From Nocardioides sp. BGMRC 2183 (GTDB lineage: Bacteria; Actinomycetota; Actinomycetes; Propionibacteriales; Nocardioidaceae), in NCBI GenBank assembly GCA_008123405.1, contig VSSA01000011.1, positions 1-64,000 on the forward strand: a stretch of DNA of 64,000 nt. The letters run 5' to 3'. The notes beneath the pieces are model-generated. The model had not been told where the DNA came from. It did no database searches and saw nothing but the letters and a program-made list of their open reading frames with translations. This document shows positions 24,129 through 33,342 of the stretch, piece by piece (the stretch's first letter is position 1; each line of letters starts with the position of its first letter). A program made the translations under genes and the position numbers.

Positions 24129-25826
24129 ATGACTGAGAAGAGCGCAGACGACCCGATCATCGTGGTCGGAGCCGGCCTCTCCGGGTTGGCCACGGCGTTG
24201 ACCAGTGCGCTCAACGGACGCCCGGCGATCGTGCTCGAGGCGGCGGAGCTCGTGGGCGGCGCGGCCGCCTACTCCGGTGGGCAGGTCTGGTGCGGCTCCA
24301 ACCACGTCGCTCGCCGTGAGGGCATCGAGGACGACTCGCCCGAGCTGACCGAGACCTATATCCGCGACGTGGCCAGCCACCTGGCTCCGGAGGTCCTCGA
24401 CGAGGCCGCGCTGTTGCGCTGGATCGCCACGTCCCCGGCGGCTATGCGTTACTTCGAGGACAACGGCGCCATCCGCTGGACCGTCATCCCCGGCCTCGCC
24501 GACTACCACAACGAGGCAGCCGGAGCGCTGCCGCAGGGGCGGTACCTGACCAACGAGGTGATCGACGGCTCGACGCTGGGGGAGTGGCGGGACAAGCTCC
24601 GCTACAGCCCCTACTTCCCGGTCGGTACGACGTACCGGGAGTTGCTGGAGAAAGGGCGGCGTGCGACCTACGTCGACGACAGCGGTGAGGAGCAGAGCGC
24701 GACGAAGCAGTCGCACGCCGGACTGCCGGCGTTCGGTCTCTCCGACGGCACGGAGTTCGAGGCGGCGGCCGACGACGACCCGTTGACCTACGGCACCGGT
24801 GTCGTGGCCAGCTTCCTGGCACGGGTGGTGGCCCACGACCTGATCGAGATCCGCACCGAGCACCGCGTGGTCGAGCTGCTGACCGACGGTGACGCCGTGT
24901 CCGGGGTGCGGGCGGAGACGCCTGAGGGACCCGTGGACCTGCACGGCCCGGTGGTCCTCGCGACCAGCACCTACGACTGGGACGAGGAACTGGTCGAGGA
25001 GATCCTCGGGCTGACCCCGGAGGACTGGGGCTCGGTCGCCCCGGAGACGCTGCGCGGCGACGGCATCAAGCTGGCTCGCCAGGTCGGCGGTCAGGTCGCT
25101 CGGATCCCGGCCAACGCGACCCCGATCCTCCCTGGTTGGCGCTCGCAGGTCGGCACCGGCTTCGGCTACGGGCCGGAGTACGCGATGCCGCACTCGATGA
25201 TCGTCGACCGGCACGGCAATCGGTACTGCAATGACTCCTACTGGGTCGACATCTGTCGCAAGACCCTGGATCCCGACGACCAGCACCTGCCGTTCTTCCT
25301 GGTCTGGGACGACCAGCACCGGGTCAAGTACGGTCTGGCGGCCACCCCTCCGGGCGGCGAATACCCCGACGGGTGGGTTGAGTCGGCCGACTCCCTCGAG
25401 GCGCTCGGCGACAAGCTGGGGATCGACGGCGCCCAGTTGGCACGCACCGCCGAACGGTTCAGCGAGTTCGCCGAGCGCGGCGAGGACCCCGACTGGGGCC
25501 GCGGCACTGTCGACTACGTCAACAAGTTCGCCGGGGACCCCGGCAACCTGCCCAGCCCTGTGCTGGGCCCCATCGCCAAGGCGCCGTTCCACGGCATCCG
25601 ACTGCGTTTCGTCGGCACCGGGATCGGGACCTCGGGCGTGCACATCGATGGCGACGGCCGCGTCCTGGGCGAGACCGGAGAGCCCGTCGCAGGCCTGTAC
25701 GCCGCAGGCTCGGTGGCCGCGCTGACGACCACCGGCACGGCGTACAACTCGGGAATCGCGCTCGGGCGCGGGCTGACCCTGGGCTACCTGGTCGGCCATG
25801 AGCTGTCGGGCAACCCCATCGCCTGA
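24129..25826 (+). CDS. FAD-dependent oxidoreductase (fumarate reductase/KstD superfamily)
   Basis: This 565-residue flavoprotein has FAD loop VVGAGLSGLATALTSALNG at residues 12-30, EAAELVGGAAAYSGGQVWCG in the superfamily position, and a C-terminal AAGSVAALTTTGTAYNSG. It is related to the KstD-like protein at 17924, but the C-terminal Tyr motif differs (AYNSGIALGRG), so the substrate is probably different. The ATG at 24129 follows GAGGAG; a GTG at 24114 is poorer. It heads the operon that continues into the Liv transporter. Confidence 0.84.
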   Translation: MTEKSADDPIIVVGAGLSGLATALTSALNGRPAIVLEAAELVGGAAAYSGGQVWCGSNHVARREGIEDDSPELTETYIRDVASHLAPEVLDEAALLRWIATSPAAMRYFEDNGAIRWTVIPGLADYHNEAAGALPQGRYLTNEVIDGSTLGEWRDKLRYSPYFPVGTTYRELLEKGRRATYVDDSGEEQSATKQSHAGLPAFGLSDGTEFEAAADDDPLTYGTGVVASFLARVVAHDLIEIRTEHRVVELLTDGDAVSGVRAETPEGPVDLHGPVVLATSTYDWDEELVEEILGLTPEDWGSVAPETLRGDGIKLARQVGGQVARIPANATPILPGWRSQVGTGFGYGPEYAMPHSMIVDRHGNRYCNDSYWVDICRKTLDPDDQHLPFFLVWDDQHRVKYGLAATPPGGEYPDGWVESADSLEALGDKLGIDGAQLARTAERFSEFAERGEDPDWGRGTVDYVNKFAGDPGNLPSPVLGPIAKAPFHGIRLRFVGTGIGTSGVHIDGDGRVLGETGEPVAGLYAAGSVAALTTTGTAYNSGIALGRGLTLGYLVGHELSGNPIA

Positions 25827-25884
25827 GAGCCACGATCCATCCGCCCCCGCGGCTGGAATCAACGACGAAACAGCTGGAGGAACC

Positions 25885-27042
25885 ATGATCAGTGCGTGGA
25901 CGCGCAAGAGCCTGCTGGCTGGTCTTGCCACGGCCACGGCCCTCGGGATGGCCGCATGCGGAGGCGGGGCCACGGGGTCGGGCGATGGAGGTATCGCCGA
26001 CACCATCACCATCGCGCAGGTGCAGGACCAGACCGGCGCCGTCGCCTACGCCGGCGTCGGTGCCAAGGAGGGTGCCGAGCTCGCGATCGAGGAGATCAAC
26101 GAGCAGGGATTCCTCGGTGACGGTGTGACCATCGAGCTCGAGGAGTACGACACCGCTGGCGAGATCGAGCGGGCCTCGAGCGAGATGAACAAGGCGATGG
26201 CTGACCAGAACGTGTCAGCGATCCTGGGGCCGACGCAGAGCCAGCAGGCGGCGACGGTGGCCCCGCTGGTCGAGCGGATGAAGGTGCCGACCGTCTTCAC
26301 CCAGGCGGGAGCCGAGGGTGTGGTGATCAACGACTGGACGTTCCGGGCGACCCCGCCGATGGAGACCTACTACGAGCCGGTTCTCGACCAGCTCGAGGCC
26401 GAGGGCGCCAAGGACATCGCAATCCTCTACAACGCCACGTTCCCGACCTTCGCGCTGCTCGGCGAGGACGACATCCCGGCCATGACCGAGGAGCGGGGCA
26501 TGGACATCGTCCAGTCGCTGCCCGTGCAGATGACCACCCAGGACTTCGCGAGCCAGGCACAGCAGATCGCCGACGAGGACCCCGACGCCCTGATCATGCT
26601 GTTGATCGCGCCGCAGTCGGTCACCGCGCTCGGCCAGCTCGAGGACGCAGGGTACGACGGGGCGATCCGCGCCACCTCGGTGCAGGCTGCGGGCAACATC
26701 TCGGAGGCTGGTGACGACGCCAACGGACTGATCTACCCGGTGCCGTACTCGACGGCGATGGACACCGAGTCCTCGGTGGCCTTCACCGAGGCCTTCCGCA
26801 AGAAGTTCGACAAGGAGCCGAACCCCTACAACGCCGACGGCTACGACGCCATGTGGTGGATCGCGCGTGCCATCGAGGCTTCGGGCGACTCCTCCCGCGA
26901 GGGCATCCGCGAGGGCCTGGTCCAGATCGCGGAAGAGGGCTACGACGGCGCGATGGGCGAGGTGACCTTCGAGGGCAACGACGCCCGCGTCGAGGGAGTC
27001 CTGGTCGAGTGGCAGAACGGCAAGGAGCGCCTGGTCGAGTGA
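25885..27042 (+). CDS. livK: Branched-chain amino acid-type ABC transporter, substrate-binding lipoprotein
   Basis: This 385-residue periplasmic-type binding protein (PBP type 1, LivK family) has a signal peptide, residues 1-23, ending in a lipobox LGMAAC; the Cys is lipid-anchored. Characteristic segments are QVQDQTGAVAYAGVGAKEGAELAI and VSAILGPTQSQQAATVAPLVE. In catabolic islands such proteins often bind aromatic or alicyclic acids rather than amino acids. GGAGGAACC precedes the ATG. A hairpin lies between it and the permease gene. Confidence 0.9.
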   Translation: MISAWTRKSLLAGLATATALGMAACGGGATGSGDGGIADTITIAQVQDQTGAVAYAGVGAKEGAELAIEEINEQGFLGDGVTIELEEYDTAGEIERASSEMNKAMADQNVSAILGPTQSQQAATVAPLVERMKVPTVFTQAGAEGVVINDWTFRATPPMETYYEPVLDQLEAEGAKDIAILYNATFPTFALLGEDDIPAMTEERGMDIVQSLPVQMTTQDFASQAQQIADEDPDALIMLLIAPQSVTALGQLEDAGYDGAIRATSVQAAGNISEAGDDANGLIYPVPYSTAMDTESSVAFTEAFRKKFDKEPNPYNADGYDAMWWIARAIEASGDSSREGIREGLVQIAEEGYDGAMGEVTFEGNDARVEGVLVEWQNGKERLVE

Positions 27043-27048
27043 CCACGT

Positions 27049-27089
27049 GGCCGGCGAGGTCCTGTTGCTCGGGCAGCGCCTCGCCGGCC
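27049..27089 (+). promoter_or_regulatory. Intercistronic hairpin after the binding-protein gene
   Basis: GGCCGGCGAGG (27049-27059) and CCTCGCCGGCC (27079-27089) form a perfect 11-base-pair stem with a 19-base loop, without a following T-run. Its place between livK and livH is typical of hairpins that protect the binding-protein mRNA and let it be made in excess over the membrane subunits. Confidence 0.55.
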
Positions 27090-27127
27090 CGGTGTCACCG
27101 CCAGGTCCCTAATCGAGAGGACTCCCG

Positions 27128-28012
27128 ATGCAAGACGTGTTGAACGCAGCGACGCTGGGTTCGATCTATCTGCTGTTCGCGCTCGGTATGGCCCTGGTCT
27201 GGGGGACCATCGGCATCCTGAACTTCGCGCACGGCGCCACCTTCATGTTCTCCGCCTTCATCGGCCACCTCGTCACCCAACGTGTCGAACTGCCGATGCT
27301 GGTCATCGTCGCGATCGCGGTCGCGGTCGGTGCGGCGATGTCCGCGCTGACCCAACTCCTGGCCTTCCAGCCGATCCTCAGACGGGCCAAGAGCCAGCAT
27401 GCGGCCGAGATGCGGATCCTGATCGGCGGCATCGGCATCGCCGCCATCCCGTTGGCCATCGCACAGCGTGAGACGCGTTCGTCGCCGTTCGGGTTCCAGA
27501 GCACCTACTCGGCCGAGGTGATGGAGATCTTCGGGCTCCGAATCACCACGACCGGCATGATCATCGTGCTCTGTGGCCTCGGGATCGGGATCGGGCTGAC
27601 GGTGTGGCTGCGTCAGTCGCGGCGCGGGCTCGCGCTGCGAGCGATCGGCGTGGATCCCGAGACCACGGCCGGCATGGGAGTGAATCGGCCAGCGCTTGCG
27701 TTCGGCACGATGGCCGTCGCCGGAGGCCTCGCCGGCCTCGCCGGGGCCCTGTTGACCTTCCAACTCGGAGCGATCGCCCCGGAGACCGGTGACCAACTGC
27801 TGATCAAGGCGTTCGCCATCATCGTCCTGGGCGGTCTCGGTTCGATGGCGGGCACCGTGCTCGGCGCCTACATTCTGGCCGGTGCCGAGAGCTTCGTGCT
27901 CGAGATGAACTGGGGGACCTGGGTCGACGCGGTCTCCTTCGGTCTGATCTTCCTCATCCTGCTCGTTCGTCCCCAGGGTCTGCTGGGGCGCAAGGAGGTG
28001 CGCCGAACATGA
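27128..28012 (+). CDS. livH: ABC transporter permease, LivH type
   Basis: This 294-residue inner-membrane subunit has about eight hydrophobic segments, starting with GSIYLLFALGMALVWG. GMILNFAHG-like NFAHGATFMF and AIGVDPETTAGMGVN match the LivH family ATPase-contact region. It forms the channel with LivM. GAGAGGACTCCCG precedes the ATG. Its stop overlaps the livM start by 4 bases. Confidence 0.92.
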   Translation: MQDVLNAATLGSIYLLFALGMALVWGTIGILNFAHGATFMFSAFIGHLVTQRVELPMLVIVAIAVAVGAAMSALTQLLAFQPILRRAKSQHAAEMRILIGGIGIAAIPLAIAQRETRSSPFGFQSTYSAEVMEIFGLRITTTGMIIVLCGLGIGIGLTVWLRQSRRGLALRAIGVDPETTAGMGVNRPALAFGTMAVAGGLAGLAGALLTFQLGAIAPETGDQLLIKAFAIIVLGGLGSMAGTVLGAYILAGAESFVLEMNWGTWVDAVSFGLIFLILLVRPQGLLGRKEVRRT

Positions 28013-28893
28013 GCACTTGGTACGACATGAACGTCATCTTGATCCAGACGACGCTCACCACTCTGCTTCTGGCGCTCAGCATCCAGGTGCCCCTCCGGTT
28101 CGGGGTGTTCTCCTTCGCCGGCGTCGGCGCGTTCGGCATCGGTGGCTATACCGCGGCGATCGCCATGGTCCGTTTCGAATGGAGCACCTGGCCGGCCGTG
28201 GCGCTCGGGGCGCTGCTCGCTGGTGCGATCACTCTGCTCGTCGGCCTGGTCGTGCAACGGCTGACCGGTCTCTACATGGGCATGGCGACGATCGCGTTCA
28301 CCCTGATCGTCTCCGTGCTCGCGGTCAATGGTGGCGACTGGACCGGCGGCGCGATGGGTCTCTACGGCGCGCTCGGGGAGATCTCGATCCCGCAGTTGGC
28401 GGTGGTCGTCCTGGTGGTCGTCGGGCTCCTGCAGCTCACCGAGCTCAGCAGCATGGGTCGTCGGGTGGATGCCGTTCGGGACGACCCCGAGTTGGCCAAC
28501 GCGGTCGGCGTCAACGTCGTGCTCTACCGCCGGATGTCCTTCCTCGTCTCCGGGCTGATCGGTGGACTCGCCGGCGCGATGACGACCCTGCTGCGCACCA
28601 CCATCACGCCGGCCGAGGTGAACTTCCACCTTGTCATCGTCAGCCTGACGGCGATCGTCGTCGGCGGCTCTCGTAGCTGGGTGGGGGCGCTGATCGGCTC
28701 CATCATCTTCGTCTGGTTGCCGACCTGGATCGCCTTCGTCGCCGAGTGGGAGAAGGTGGCCTACGGGTTCATCGTTGCGGCCGCCGCGATCTACCTCCCG
28801 AACGGCGTGCTCGGCGTGATCAAGGACGGGTGGCACCGCTTCCGGACCCGAGACGAGCGAGCCCGCGCGGCCGCCGTGGCCGAGGAGGCCTGA
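28009..28893 (+). CDS. livM: ABC transporter permease, LivM type
   Basis: This 294-residue second channel subunit has many hydrophobic helices (TTLTTLLLALSIQVPLRFG at the start). A RDDPELANAVGVNVVLYR segment marks the cytoplasmic coupling region of LivM proteins. It overlaps livH (ATGA) and lies 4 bases before livG, so the four transport subunits are one unit. Confidence 0.92.
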   Translation: MSTWYDMNVILIQTTLTTLLLALSIQVPLRFGVFSFAGVGAFGIGGYTAAIAMVRFEWSTWPAVALGALLAGAITLLVGLVVQRLTGLYMGMATIAFTLIVSVLAVNGGDWTGGAMGLYGALGEISIPQLAVVVLVVVGLLQLTELSSMGRRVDAVRDDPELANAVGVNVVLYRRMSFLVSGLIGGLAGAMTTLLRTTITPAEVNFHLVIVSLTAIVVGGSRSWVGALIGSIIFVWLPTWIAFVAEWEKVAYGFIVAAAAIYLPNGVLGVIKDGWHRFRTRDERARAAAVAEEA

Positions 28894-28897
28894 CACG

Positions 28898-29656
28898 ATG
28901 ACAGTGACGACCGAGATGCCGACGGCGCCGCTCATGGAGGTCCGCGACGTCGCGGTCCACTTCGGCGGGGTCAAGGCCGTGGACGGCATCAGTATGAAAC
29001 TGGAACCCGGCGCGATCTACGGCGTGCTGGGCCCGAACGGCTCGGGGAAGTCGACCCTCCTGGGCGCGATGACCCGACTCACCCCGATGACCCGAGGCGC
29101 TTTCGTCTTCGAGGGCACCGACTACACGCGTAAGCCCGCACGCGCCGTGCACCGGATGGGCATCGCGCGCACCTTCCAGACCGTGCGTCTGCTCGAAGAC
29201 CGGTCGGTGCGCGACAACGTCCTGCTGGGTGTCGATGCGGTAGGGCGATCCCAGCGCAAGGAAGCGGCTGCTCAGGTCTCCGATGTGCTGGAGCGGCTCG
29301 GGATCCTGGAGATCGAGGCACTCCGCCCGGACGAGCTCTCCTACGGGATGCAGCGTCGCGTGGAGTTCGCCCGCGCCATCATCAGCCGTCCGCGGCTGCT
29401 CCTTCTCGACGAGCCGACGGCGGGCATGAACTCTGCTGAGCGTGAGGAGATCGGTGGTCTGATGCGTCAGCTCCTGGCCGAGGGGATCACCCAGTTCATC
29501 GTGGAGCACGACGTGCAGATGATGGTCGACACCTGTGACCGGCTGTACGCGATGAACTTCGGAAAGCTCATCGCCGAGGGGACCCCGACGGAAGTCGTCC
29601 GCCATCCGGCGGTGCAGGAGGCGTACCTGGGGAAGGGAGCTGGACAGCATGCTTGA
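28898..29656 (+). CDS. livG: ABC transporter ATPase, LivG type
   Basis: This 252-residue ATPase powers the Liv importer. The Walker A is GPNGSGKST near residue 46, the signature LSYGMQRRVEFARA near 147, and the Walker B LLLLDEPTAGMN near 168. The C-terminal YLGKG end is typical of LivG. GAGGAGG precedes the ATG. It overlaps livF by 8 bases. Confidence 0.93.
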   Translation: MTVTTEMPTAPLMEVRDVAVHFGGVKAVDGISMKLEPGAIYGVLGPNGSGKSTLLGAMTRLTPMTRGAFVFEGTDYTRKPARAVHRMGIARTFQTVRLLEDRSVRDNVLLGVDAVGRSQRKEAAAQVSDVLERLGILEIEALRPDELSYGMQRRVEFARAIISRPRLLLLDEPTAGMNSAEREEIGGLMRQLLAEGITQFIVEHDVQMMVDTCDRLYAMNFGKLIAEGTPTEVVRHPAVQEAYLGKGAGQHA

Positions 29657-30374
29657 GGTCAAGGACCTGCACGTCAGCTATGGGCCGGTCAACGCGGTGC
29701 ACGGTGTCTCGCTCTCGGCGCACGAAGGCAAGGTCACGCTCGTGCTGGGCGCCAACGGCGCCGGCAAGTCGACCACGCTGCGGTCCATCGCCGGGTTCCA
29801 CAAGCCGAAGTCGGGCGCCGTCGAGCTCGACGGGCGTTCGGTCTTCGGTCAGCCGGCCCACCGTGTGGTGCGCCGCGGCATGACACTGGTTCCGGAAGGC
29901 CGGAAGATCTTCTTTCCGCTGACCGTGGAGGAGAACCTTCGCATCGGCGGCTATACCGCCTCGCGGGCGAACGCCGACGCGACGATGTCGCAGGTCTATG
30001 ACACCTTCCCGATCCTGGCCGAGCGGCGTCACTCTGCGGCCGGTCTGCTCAGCGGTGGCGAACAGCAGATGCTCGCCTTCGGGCGCGCGTTGATGTCCCA
30101 GCCGAGGCTGATGCTGATGGACGAACCGTCGATGGGGCTGGCTCCCACCATGGTGAACACGGTGATGGAGAGCGTCCGCGCGATGGTCGAGTCCGGGATC
30201 GGGGTGCTGATGGTGGAGCAGAACGCCGATGCCGGCCTGGCGCTGGCCGACACGGTCGTCGTCGTGACCCGAGGCGAGACGGTCTGGACCGGGAGCGCAG
30301 CGGAGGCCCGGGAGGACAAGGCGGTCGTCCACGCGATGCTCGGGGAGGCCGCGCTCGATGACGCCCGAGGCTGA
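29649..30374 (+). CDS. livF: ABC transporter ATPase, LivF type
   Basis: This 241-residue second ATPase of the importer has Walker A GANGAGKST near residue 35, signature LSGGEQQMLAFGRA near 134, and Walker B LMLMDEPSMGL near 156. The start of the following pyridoxamine-oxidase-like gene lies 17 bases inside its 3' end, in another frame. Confidence 0.93.
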   Translation: MLEVKDLHVSYGPVNAVHGVSLSAHEGKVTLVLGANGAGKSTTLRSIAGFHKPKSGAVELDGRSVFGQPAHRVVRRGMTLVPEGRKIFFPLTVEENLRIGGYTASRANADATMSQVYDTFPILAERRHSAAGLLSGGEQQMLAFGRALMSQPRLMLMDEPSMGLAPTMVNTVMESVRAMVESGIGVLMVEQNADAGLALADTVVVVTRGETVWTGSAAEAREDKAVVHAMLGEAALDDARG

Positions 30375-30897
30375 GGAGATGCCGGCGACCTCGAGACCGG
30401 GCGAGCGGGATATCGAGGATCTCTCCTCGGCCCGGATGGGGATGGCCGCACAGCAGGCTCTCCTCGCCGCTCAGACCGAAGCAGTGATGAGCTTCCTCCA
30501 GGACGGCGAGCCGACTGCGGTGGTGATGAGCTTCCTCGCCGACGCCGAGGGACACCTCTGGTTCGCGACCGTGGAGGGGCGTCGTCAGGTGCGCGGCATC
30601 GACCAGGACCCGCGGGTCACCGTCACGGTGTCGAACACCGGCACCGACCTTCCCGGCAGACGGATGATGTCGCTGCGGGGACGCGCGGTGGTGCATCGGG
30701 ACCGCGCGGTCGTGATGCCTGCGATTCGTCGGCTGGCGCCACGGTTGGCACCTGCGGACCCGGAGGCATTCGTGCGCCTGCTGGACAGTCCAGGACGCGT
30801 GGTCATCGAGGTGGAGCCCACCAGGGTGACCGCCTCCCACGATTCGACCCTCCTGGCCGGAGACGGCCGGGGCGGGCCTGGAGTTGAGCGAGCATGA
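30358..30897 (+). CDS. Pyridoxamine 5'-phosphate oxidase-like (split-barrel flavin/F420) protein
   Basis: The 179-residue protein matches the split beta-barrel family that binds FMN, F420 or heme. A helical start is followed by PTAVVMSFLADAEGHLWFATVEGRRQVRGIDQDPRVTVTV in outline, the usual barrel core. The N-terminal 35 residues are low-homology linker-like sequence. The reaction is unknown. It could be an F420-dependent reductase acting on an island intermediate, given its place between the transporter and an acyl-CoA ligase. It overlaps livF by 17 bases and the ligase gene by 4. Confidence 0.75.
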   Translation: MTPEAEEMPATSRPGERDIEDLSSARMGMAAQQALLAAQTEAVMSFLQDGEPTAVVMSFLADAEGHLWFATVEGRRQVRGIDQDPRVTVTVSNTGTDLPGRRMMSLRGRAVVHRDRAVVMPAIRRLAPRLAPADPEAFVRLLDSPGRVVIEVEPTRVTASHDSTLLAGDGRGGPGVERA

Positions 30898-32459
30898 CGG
30901 TCCCCAGCCTTGGACAGTGGCTCCGGCAGGTCGCAGCAGATCCGATGCGTCGGTCGGCCGAAGTGGTGATCGAGGACGAGCAGACCGATGCCGTGCGGCT
31001 GGACCGGGACGCCGACGCGGTCGCTTCAGGGCTCCTGGGCCTTGGGCTGACACCGGGGGACCGGGTGGCCGTGCTGAGCCCCGCCCGGATGGCCTCGCTC
31101 CAGTCCTGGTTCGGCATCGCCCGGGCGGGCCTTGTCGAGGTTCCCTTGAACCCCGCGTCGGGTACGACGCTCCTGAGCTGGTGCCTCGTGAGCTCGCGTG
31201 CGCGTGCGGTGATCTGTGCGCCGGAGCTGCTGCCGATGCTGGCCGAAGCGATTCCCGGGTCCGCGGTCGAGACGGTCGTCGTACTGTCCGATCCGCAGGT
31301 CCCGACCGCCGCACTGCCGGAAGGAGTCGCCGTCGTCGATTTCGCCGACCTGCTGGCCTCCGCACCCATCGAGATGCCGGAGGTCGCGGCCACCGAGACC
31401 GCGGTGATCCTCTACACCTCGGGCACGACGGGTCCTCCCAAGGGAGTGTTGCTCTCTCACGGCGCCAACGTGCGTCTGGCTCGCCGCACGGTCGAGCTGA
31501 TGGGCTACACGGCGGATGACCGCCTCTACAGCGTCTTCCCGCTCTATCACTCCAACGCGCGGTTCTGCTCCGTGATGGCGGCGCTCGAGGCCGGTGGGCG
31601 GGTGCTGTTGCACCGACGGTTCAGTGCGTCGGGTTTCTGGGAGATCTGTCGCAGGGAGCAGGTGACAGCCTTCAACTACCAAGGCGCCATGCTGAGCATC
31701 CTCGCCAAGCAGGAGCACCGCGGTGCCGACCGTGACCACCGTGTCCGGGTCGCTTTCGGTGCGCCGTGTCCGGCCGAGATCTTCGCCGCGTTCGAGGAGC
31801 GTTTCGGCGTCGTCCTGACCGAGATCTACGGCAGCACGGAGGCATCGCTCGTCTGTGAGATGCCGCCGACGGCTCGGAGGATCGGCACGGCGGGCCGAGA
31901 GTCGGGCCACTATCAGGTCGCGATCGTCGACGAGGCGGACCGTGCCGTCCCTGCCGGCACGCCGGGGGAGATCGTTGCGCGTCCGAAGGCCCCCGGGTGG
32001 ATCTTCGACGGATACGACGGCAACCCCGCCGCCACCGTCGACTCCTGGCGCAACCTGTGGTTCCACACCGGCGATCGCGGGGTGATGGACTCCGACGGCT
32101 TCGTGACCTTCCTGGACCGGGTCAAGGACACCGTCCGTCGCCGAGGCGAGAACGTCTCGACGTGGGAGGTCGAGCGTGTGCTCGCCGACCATCCGGACGT
32201 GGCTCAGGCTGCGGCGTACGGCGTCCCGTCGGCGCTCTCGGAGGAAGAGGTGATGGTCGCTGTCGTCCGGGCGCCAGGAGCCCGCGTCGATCCGCCCGCC
32301 CTCCTGGCCCACTGCACCGGCCGGCTCACCAGTTTCGCCGTGCCACGCTATGTCCGGTTCGTCGACGCGCTCCCACTCACCCCCAGTCAGCGGATCGAGA
32401 AGTATCGGCTCCGGGAGGAGGGGGTCACCACTGACACCTTCGATCGGGAGGCCTCGTGA
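30894..32459 (+). CDS. Acyl-CoA synthetase, carnitine-CoA ligase-like (AMP-binding)
   Basis: This 521-residue ligase has P-loop YTSGTTGPPKG near residue 176, adenylate motif EIYGSTEAS, and hinge DRVKDTVRRRGENVSTWEVE. The usual C-terminal catalytic Lys motif (TGK) reads PSQRIEKYRLR, with Arg at the Lys position. The paralogue at 34134 has the same change, so it looks like a subfamily trait. It activates an acid to its CoA thioester; the substrate is unknown. It overlaps both neighbours by 4 bases. Confidence 0.88.
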   Translation: MTVPSLGQWLRQVAADPMRRSAEVVIEDEQTDAVRLDRDADAVASGLLGLGLTPGDRVAVLSPARMASLQSWFGIARAGLVEVPLNPASGTTLLSWCLVSSRARAVICAPELLPMLAEAIPGSAVETVVVLSDPQVPTAALPEGVAVVDFADLLASAPIEMPEVAATETAVILYTSGTTGPPKGVLLSHGANVRLARRTVELMGYTADDRLYSVFPLYHSNARFCSVMAALEAGGRVLLHRRFSASGFWEICRREQVTAFNYQGAMLSILAKQEHRGADRDHRVRVAFGAPCPAEIFAAFEERFGVVLTEIYGSTEASLVCEMPPTARRIGTAGRESGHYQVAIVDEADRAVPAGTPGEIVARPKAPGWIFDGYDGNPAATVDSWRNLWFHTGDRGVMDSDGFVTFLDRVKDTVRRRGENVSTWEVERVLADHPDVAQAAAYGVPSALSEEEVMVAVVRAPGARVDPPALLAHCTGRLTSFAVPRYVRFVDALPLTPSQRIEKYRLREEGVTTDTFDREAS

Positions 32460-33244
32460 GCACGCGGACGTCGATCGACACGCTCGGCGAGTTCGAGCGC
32501 TTCGACCTGCGCTCGACCGACTCCGGTGTCGTGGTGGCGACCATGGCGCGGCCGGAGAAGCTGAATGCGATGGATCAGCAGTGGTTCGCCGAGCTGACTC
32601 GGCTGATGCAGGCCGTTGGTCGCGACGGGGACGAGCATCGGGCGGTGGTCCTGACCGGCTCGGGCCGGGCGTTCTCCGCTGGCGGCGACATCGACATGTT
32701 CCACGACCTGGACGGTGACGTCACCCGGGTCCGTCCGCACCTCGCCAGGGTCTACGAGGCGTTCCATGCGGTGGAGACCTGTGCGGTGCCGGTGGTGGCC
32801 GCGGTCAATGGCATCGCCTTCGGCGGTGGGACCGAGTTGGCTCTCGCCTGCGACGTGGTGTTCGCCGGCTCGTCGGCGACGTTCTCCTTCAAGGAGGCGA
32901 GCGTCGGGCTGATGCCCGGCTACGGCATCGTCCGCGGTCCCGATGTCCTCGGGCGTCCTTGGACCCGCTACCTGGCGCTCACCGGGCGGACCGTCGACGC
33001 CGACTTCGCGGCGAGGATGGGGCTCGTTCAGGAGGTGCACGCCGACGACGACCTGATCGAGGCTGCGATCGGTCTGGCCGACGAGATAGCTGGCAATTCT
33101 CCTTTGGCGGTCCAGGTCGGGAAGGCGTTCATCAATCGCGGCACGGAGACCGGGTACGCCGAATCCGTCGAGGCGATAGCGCTGCTGTTCGGGACGCGGG
33201 AGCATCGTGAGGCGGTGGCCGCCTTCCGAGCGCGGCGGCGGTGA
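32456..33244 (+). CDS. Enoyl-CoA hydratase/isomerase (crotonase family)
   Basis: This 262-residue crotonase has oxyanion-hole and active-site residues in AFGGGTELALACD and FSFKEASVGLMPGYG. Both glutamates of classical enoyl-CoA hydratase are therefore present. It hydrates a 2-enoyl-CoA in the degradation pathway. The GTG start overlaps the ligase stop. It ends the 24129-33244 operon. Confidence 0.9.
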   Translation: MSTRTSIDTLGEFERFDLRSTDSGVVVATMARPEKLNAMDQQWFAELTRLMQAVGRDGDEHRAVVLTGSGRAFSAGGDIDMFHDLDGDVTRVRPHLARVYEAFHAVETCAVPVVAAVNGIAFGGGTELALACDVVFAGSSATFSFKEASVGLMPGYGIVRGPDVLGRPWTRYLALTGRTVDADFAARMGLVQEVHADDDLIEAAIGLADEIAGNSPLAVQVGKAFINRGTETGYAESVEAIALLFGTREHREAVAAFRARRR

Positions 33245-33285
33245 CCGATCCGTGGATGCCGTTGCCGGCGCGGACAGCTTGCCAC

Positions 33286-33312
33286 TAATGTTGATCATGA
33301 ACACCATGAATT
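33286..33312 (+). promoter_or_regulatory. Operator-like site before the MenB-like gene
   Basis: GTTGATCATGAAC (33290-33302) is a near-perfect palindrome containing ATCATGAA, followed by a second CATGAA at 33305-33310. It sits in the 98-base gap ahead of the gene at 33343. It matches the ATCATGAT-type sites found in other promoters of the island. Confidence 0.45.
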
Positions 33313-33342
33313 GAGACATCGACTGCGTGAGGAGGTTCGCAC

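Noticed and set aside
17924-25826. Assignment of the two KstD-like flavoproteins as true 3-ketosteroid dehydrogenases
   Set aside because: Only one keeps the C-terminal Tyr-x3-Gly pattern, and no steroid ring-degradation hallmark gene is present.
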